Assembly (NCBI GenBank): GCA_937988735.1
Contig: CALKHQ010000267.1
Coordinates: 1 to 25,583 of the forward strand
From: an uncultured Alphaproteobacteria bacterium
GTDB taxonomy: Bacteria > Pseudomonadota > Alphaproteobacteria > CALKHQ01
Direction: 5' to 3'
Length of the DNA: 25,583 nt
Shown here: one piece after another, positions 21,750 to 25,583 of the stretch
How the letters are laid out: each line of letters begins with the position of its first letter
Position numbering within the stretch: the stretch's first letter is position 1
Notes under the pieces: generated by a model
The model's database searches: none
What the model saw: the letters and a program-made list of their open reading frames with translations, nothing else
What the model was told of the DNA's origin: nothing
Program-made: the position numbers and the translations under genes

Positions 21750-22822
21750 GCAGGGTTCAGGGAATGGCGCCGCCGCAGCGGCCGACGGGGATCGCGCGGC
21801 TGTTCGAGCCGCCGGAGATCGGGCGCAGCGCGATCGGCACCCGGATCGTGGTCTACACGCTGCTGATCCTGTGGTCGGTCTTCGTGCTGTTCCCGATCTA
21901 CTGGGTCGTCATCACCTCGTTCAAGACGCCGAACGCGGTGAACCAGGGGCCCTTCTACATCCCGTGGGTGGACTTCACGCCGAGCCTGCATGCCTGGGAG
22001 GAGCTGTTCGTCTTCGACTACGAGGACACGCTCAAGGCCTACCTCAACTCGATCATCATCGCCTCCTGTGCGACCGTGCTCTGCGTCGCCGTCGGCTCGA
22101 TGGCGGCCTACGCACTTGCCCGGATCCAGTACCGGCCGAAGCTGGGCGTGATCCTGCTGTTCGTTGTCTGCATCGCGCTCGCCTTCGTCGCCATGGCGGT
22201 GGCCGGGGTGGACTGGTGGCTGGCGCTGGCGGTGGGGGTGGCGCTGTTCTTCTTCCTCGCCCGCGCACTCGGGCGCCATTTCCGGCGCACGCTCGGCAAC
22301 GGCGACATCCTGTTCTGGATCATCTCCCAGCGCATCCTGGCGCCGATCGTGGTGATCGTGCCGATCTACCTGATGTTCCAGCAGGTGAACCTGCTCGACA
22401 CCCACATCGCGCTGATCATCGCCTATTCGGTCACCAACCTGCCGATCGTGGTCTGGCTGATGTACGACTTCTTCAGCTCGATCCCGCTCGACCTCGAGGA
22501 GAGCGCACAGCTCGACGGCGCGTCGCGCATCCGCACCTTCTGGGAGATCGTGCTGCCGCTGTCGCGGCCCGGGCTGGCGGCGACGACGCTGCTGGTGATG
22601 ATCCTGTCGTGGAACGAGTACCTGCTGGCGCTCTTCCTCTCGACCTCCAACGCACAGACGATGCCGATCCTGGTCGCGGCGATGAACGCCGGCGAGCGCG
22701 GCATCCTGTGGTGGAGCATGTCCGTGGTGATCATCGTGATGATCATCCCGGTCGTGCTGCTGGCGCTGGTGCTCCAGCGCTTCATCTCGAAGGGCGTGTT
22801 GCTGGGGGCGGTGAAGGGATGA
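21746..22822 (+). CDS. Carbohydrate ABC importer permease 2 (MalG/UgpE-like) with extra helices
   Basis: A 358-residue partner permease. TM1 is about 33-56, followed by the MalG-type periplasmic segment, and TM2-3 about 100-125 ending in YALARIQYRP. Usually a short loop joins this directly to the next core helix; here about 55 extra residues with two hydrophobic spans (134-153 and 156-174) and a basic RALGRHFRR stretch intervene. The core then resumes with ISQRILAPIVVIVPIYLMF. The EAA loop is at 251-271 (EESAQLDGASR, then LP), with final helices to about 345. It overlaps both neighbours by 4 bases (ATGA at 21746-21749 and 22819-22822), so permeases and ATPase are translationally coupled. Confidence 0.93.
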   Translation: MSRVQGMAPPQRPTGIARLFEPPEIGRSAIGTRIVVYTLLILWSVFVLFPIYWVVITSFKTPNAVNQGPFYIPWVDFTPSLHAWEELFVFDYEDTLKAYLNSIIIASCATVLCVAVGSMAAYALARIQYRPKLGVILLFVVCIALAFVAMAVAGVDWWLALAVGVALFFFLARALGRHFRRTLGNGDILFWIISQRILAPIVVIVPIYLMFQQVNLLDTHIALIIAYSVTNLPIVVWLMYDFFSSIPLDLEESAQLDGASRIRTFWEIVLPLSRPGLAATTLLVMILSWNEYLLALFLSTSNAQTMPILVAAMNAGERGILWWSMSVVIIVMIIPVVLLALVLQRFISKGVLLGAVKG

Positions 22823-23961
22823 GCGCAGTGGCAGAGTCGACGGGCCACGCAGGACGCGGCGTGGAGCGGCCTGGCGCCGGGACTGCGAAGCGCCTGTCGA
22901 TGCGCAACCTGAACAAGTCCTTCGGCCAGGTCCATGTGGTGAAGGACCTGAGCCTCGACGTCGCTCCGGGGGAGTTCCTCGTCCTGCTCGGCCCGTCGGG
23001 CTGCGGCAAGACCACGGCGCTGCGGATGATCGCAGGCCTGGAGCAGGCGGACAGCGGCACCATCCACCTCGGCGACACCGACGTCACCCGGATGCTGCCG
23101 AAGTACCGCGACGTCGCGATGGTGTTCCAGTCCTACGCCCTCTATCCGCACAAGACGGTGGCGGAGAACATCGGCTTCCCGCTCAAGGTACGTGGCGTGG
23201 ACAAGGCGGAGCGCGCGCGGGCGGTGCGCGAGGCGGCGGCCCAGGTGCACATGGATGGCCTGCTCGACCGCTATCCGCGCCAGCTCTCCGGGGGCCAGCG
23301 CCAGCGGGTCGCACTGGCGCGCGCCATCGTCCGCCGCCCTTCTGCCTTCCTGATGGACGAGCCGCTGTCCAATCTCGACGCCAAGCTGCGCGGCTTCATG
23401 CGCGCGGAGCTGAAGCACATGCAGCACGAGCTCGGCGTCACCACGGTCTACGTCACCCACGACCAGATCGAGGCGATGACGCTCGCCCACCGGGTGGCAA
23501 TCATGAACCATGGCGTGCTGCAGCAGCTCGGCCGGCCGCGCGAGGTCTACGACAACCCGGTCAACATGTTCGTCGCCGGCTTCCTCGGCTCGCCGCCGAT
23601 GAACTTCGCCAGCGGGCGGCTGTCCGGCGGCGTGTTCGAGGCGCCCGGGGTCAGGCTCGGCGTGCGCAGCCAGGGGTCGGGCCCGGCCGTGCTCGGATTC
23701 CGGCCCGAGGACGCCGAGATCGTCGCCAGCGGCGCCGGCACCTTCAACGCCCGCGTCTATGCCGCCGAGCTTACCGGCGACGTGACCCTGGTGACCGTCG
23801 TCCTCGGCGACGACAACCTGGCGGTGAAGATGCCGAAGGAGTTCGAGGCCGACTTCGACAGCGACGTGGGCGTCCGCCTCAACCTCGCCCGCTGCTTCCT
23901 GTTCGACGCAAACTCCGGCGCCCGCATCGACGGCACCATCGAGGGCGCGGCCTCGGCGTAG
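22819..23961 (+). CDS. UgpC/MalK-like sugar ABC importer ATPase
   Basis: A 380-residue cytoplasmic ATPase that drives the permease pair. A 25-residue unconserved N-terminal extension precedes the domain. Walker A is GPSGCGKTT (58-66), the Q-loop is in VFQSYALYPH, the signature is LSGGQ (156-160), Walker B is FLMDE (177-181) and the switch histidine is in VTHDQIEAM. After about residue 255 comes a C-terminal OB-type (TOBE) region that in MalK/UgpC homologs bears regulation; GFRPED is its usual landmark. All catalytic residues are present. Stop at 23961 is followed by a terminator hairpin. Confidence 0.96.
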   Translation: MSAVAESTGHAGRGVERPGAGTAKRLSMRNLNKSFGQVHVVKDLSLDVAPGEFLVLLGPSGCGKTTALRMIAGLEQADSGTIHLGDTDVTRMLPKYRDVAMVFQSYALYPHKTVAENIGFPLKVRGVDKAERARAVREAAAQVHMDGLLDRYPRQLSGGQRQRVALARAIVRRPSAFLMDEPLSNLDAKLRGFMRAELKHMQHELGVTTVYVTHDQIEAMTLAHRVAIMNHGVLQQLGRPREVYDNPVNMFVAGFLGSPPMNFASGRLSGGVFEAPGVRLGVRSQGSGPAVLGFRPEDAEIVASGAGTFNARVYAAELTGDVTLVTVVLGDDNLAVKMPKEFEADFDSDVGVRLNLARCFLFDANSGARIDGTIEGAASA

Positions 23962-24002
23962 CCCGCGGAAGGCTGGCGCCGGGACCTGCCGGAACGAAGA
24001 TG

Positions 24003-24023
24003 GGGGAGCCGCGCGGGCTCCCC
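24003..24023. terminator. Hairpin terminator between convergent importer and dioxygenase genes
   Basis: GGGGAGCC and GGCTCCCC form an 8-bp stem with a 5-nt loop, 41 bases past the ATPase stop and 28 bases past the stop of the opposite gene. It can serve both directions; the T-runs are weak. Confidence 0.55.
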
Positions 24024-24051
24024 TCTCCGTCCGTTGCGGCCGCGACGGCCG

Positions 24052-25583
24052 TCAGAACAGGTTGTCGCGCGTGGTGATCGGGCACCAGCGGTGGATGCGC
24101 AGGAACGGGACCAGCACCTTCAGCGCTTCCGGGGTGCCGATGCGGTCCAGCGCCTCGACGGCATAGCCCATGGTGTAACGGTTGCCGTCGGTCAGCGCCC
24201 GGCGCAGCGCCGGCACGGCGCAGGCGGCGGCGGGGCCGAGGCGGGCGAGCGCGAGGGCGGCGTTGAACCGGACCTCGTCGTCATCGTCGAACAGCGCGTC
24301 CGCCAGCGCCAGCGCCGCGGCCTCCGAGCCCTTCTTGAGGCCCAGCGCCTCGACCGCATTCAGTCGCACCGCCGGATCCTCGTCGCGGCAGCCGGCGATC
24401 AGCGCGTCGATCACCGCCTGGTCGTCGGTGTCGGCCTCGCCGAGGGCGAAGCAGGCGTACTTGCGCACCCGCGGCCCGCCGTTGCGGGCAAGATCCAGCA
24501 GCGCGGGCACGGCCGGGACGCCGATCGTGGCGAGCCCGTGCGCAGCGTTCCGCGCCACCATCTCCAGCTCGCTCTTCTGGCCCTCGTCGATGAAGCAGCG
24601 GGCGTCGTCCACGTTGATGCCGTCGTTGCTGCGCATCGCCTCGGCGAGCGGTTCCACGGCGCTCATCGCGGCCAGGGTGTAGGCGGCGTTCAGCCCCACC
24701 ACCTCGCTGTCGTCGCCGAGCAGCGAGACGAGCACGTCGGTCGCCGCCTTCGCCTCGTCGCCGAGCTTCGCGATGTCGCAAACCGCCTCGGCGCGGACGT
24801 GGCTGTCGGGCGACTGCAGGCGGTCCAGCGCCGACTGCAGCGTCAGCCCCGGCTGCACCGGCGCGGGCCTCAGCGCCCTGTTGCCCAGCCAGTACCAGTG
24901 GGCGCGCCACAGCGGCTCCATCGCATAGCCCGGCACCCGCTGCGGCACCTGCCATTCCTCGTCCTGGCAGTCCCAGGTGATGCCGCTCGGGCGGCTCATC
25001 CGGATGAACTCGAACTTCACCATGAAGCGCTTGAGCTGGGTGAAGTTCTTCATCTTCCGGTGCCAGATGTCGTAGTGGATCATCATGCACGTGCCGGCCT
25101 TGCCGGACGCGCCGATGCCCAGCTGGTCGATGTCCTCCAGGCGCTGTGCGATGCACTGGCTGCCGGGGATCACGCCCGTCGGGCCGATCTCCTCGTAGAT
25201 GTCCTGGGGGTAGTACATGATCATCACCCACCACGGGTGATGGTTGTGCACCTTCCGCTTGTAGCCCCAGTAGCTGTCGTGGTGCCAGACCTGGGCGTCG
25301 CTGCCCGGCGGGTTGTCGTGCAGCACCCGGTGCGGATGCATCAGGTAGTCGGGACCGAGCACGCTGGTCAGCGCGCCCTTGATCACCGGATCGTCGAACA
25401 CGAGCTGGAGCTCGGGAACAGCGGGGAGCAGGTTGTTGCCCGGGTTGTTGTCGTTGTCGTCCCCGACGATCACCTCGAAGCGCCGGAAGAGGTCCTGGTG
25501 GAACTCCGGCGGCAGATCCGGCTGCAGCAGCAGGAAGCCGTTGGCCAGGAACTGGCGCACCTGCTCCTCGCTCAGCAGCTTCG
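24052..25583 (-). CDS. Phytanoyl-CoA dioxygenase-like Fe(II)/2OG enzyme fused to HEAT repeats (5' end outside window)
   Basis: The frame runs off the window edge; upstream codons read KLLSEEQ before VRQFLANGF, a normal dioxygenase start, so only a few residues are missing. Numbering from the GTG at 25560, residues 1-190 form a PhyH-type jelly roll. Metal ligands are H93, D95 (WHHDSYWG) and H167 (YDIWHRKMKN), and R178 should hold 2-oxoglutarate. After a linker with aromatic residues, residues about 240-495 are short HEAT/PBS-lyase-type repeats (for example DEDPAVRLNAVEALG and DDDDEVRFNAALALARLG). The dioxygenase would hydroxylate a small molecule or a protein, with the repeats as a docking surface; the substrate is unknown. 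It is convergent with the second sugar importer, so a role in processing the imported compound is speculative. Confidence 0.9.
   Translation of the reverse strand, partial: KLLSEEQVRQFLANGFLLLQPDLPPEFHQDLFRRFEVIVGDDNDNNPGNNLLPAVPELQLVFDDPVIKGALTSVLGPDYLMHPHRVLHDNPPGSDAQVWHHDSYWGYKRKVHNHHPWWVMIMYYPQDIYEEIGPTGVIPGSQCIAQRLEDIDQLGIGASGKAGTCMMIHYDIWHRKMKNFTQLKRFMVKFEFIRMSRPSGITWDCQDEEWQVPQRVPGYAMEPLWRAHWYWLGNRALRPAPVQPGLTLQSALDRLQSPDSHVRAEAVCDIAKLGDEAKAATDVLVSLLGDDSEVVGLNAAYTLAAMSAVEPLAEAMRSNDGINVDDARCFIDEGQKSELEMVARNAAHGLATIGVPAVPALLDLARNGGPRVRKYACFALGEADTDDQAVIDALIAGCRDEDPAVRLNAVEALGLKKGSEAAALALADALFDDDDEVRFNAALALARLGPAAACAVPALRRALTDGNRYTMGYAVEALDRIGTPEALKVLVPFLRIHRWCPITTRDNLF

Noticed and set aside
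21871..22818. Extension of the UgpC-like ATPase frame through permease 2
   Set aside because: Out-of-phase permease sequence; the ATGA overlap at 22819 and normal MalK/UgpC length fix the start.
1..25583. tRNA, rRNA, CRISPR arrays, insertion sequences, attachment sites
   Set aside because: No tRNA-like cloverleaf, no regularly spaced repeats, no transposase or integrase frame and no flanking target duplications were seen by eye.

Overview
The window looks like chromosomal DNA of a free-living, very GC-rich alphaproteobacterium, most likely a Rhodospirillales-type organism. This rests on the strong G/C bias at third codon positions, a MocE-type ferredoxin pair, the density of importer and acyl-CoA genes, and a Tat-exported sugar-binding protein. 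The lineage is an inference; there is no rRNA or tRNA here to fix it. I see no mobile element, CRISPR array, tRNA or rRNA gene.

Layout. (1) 1-1721, + strand: the 3' end of an unidentified gene, a strong intrinsic terminator, a Rieske-type MocE-family ferredoxin and its FAD/NAD(P)H ferredoxin reductase. (2) 1849-2652: undecaprenyl-diphosphatase UppP. (3) 2660-4725, - strand: Cu/Zn superoxide dismutase, then a group I truncated hemoglobin whose stop overlaps (ATGA) the start of a PAS-like/coiled-coil/class III adenylate cyclase. The cyclase frame is broken twice by one extra G in a G4 run, although all six canonical catalytic residues survive. (4) 4835-13512: a catabolic island around a divergent promoter near 10750. 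Leftward lie a family I CoA-transferase, a GMC oxidoreductase, an enoyl-CoA hydratase, an aldo/keto reductase, a Dabb-barrel protein and a MaoC hydratase, the last five tightly packed. Rightward lie an acyl-CoA dehydrogenase, an SDR and a TetR regulator. Together they could oxidise an alcohol to an acid, load it on CoA and process it by beta-oxidation-like steps; the substrate is unknown. (5) 13553-14008: a small lipoprotein of unknown function. (6) 14043-18734, - strand: a ribose-type sugar importer (Tat-exported binding protein, two permeases, a tandem ATPase). (7) 18735-19049: a 315-bp divergent control region with a candidate operator and two leader hairpins. (8) 19050-23961, + strand: a second, unrelated sugar importer of the family-1 binding protein/UgpC-ATPase class, whose two permeases both carry an apparent extra two-helix insertion. 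(9) 24052 to the window end, - strand: a phytanoyl-CoA dioxygenase-like Fe(II)/2-oxoglutarate enzyme fused to HEAT repeats.

The most unusual items are the globin-cyclase pair beside sodC, the dioxygenase-HEAT fusion, the permeases with inserted helices, the uncharacterised alcohol/acyl-CoA island, and a shared TAACY-N4-RGTTA inverted repeat in the two divergent control regions.
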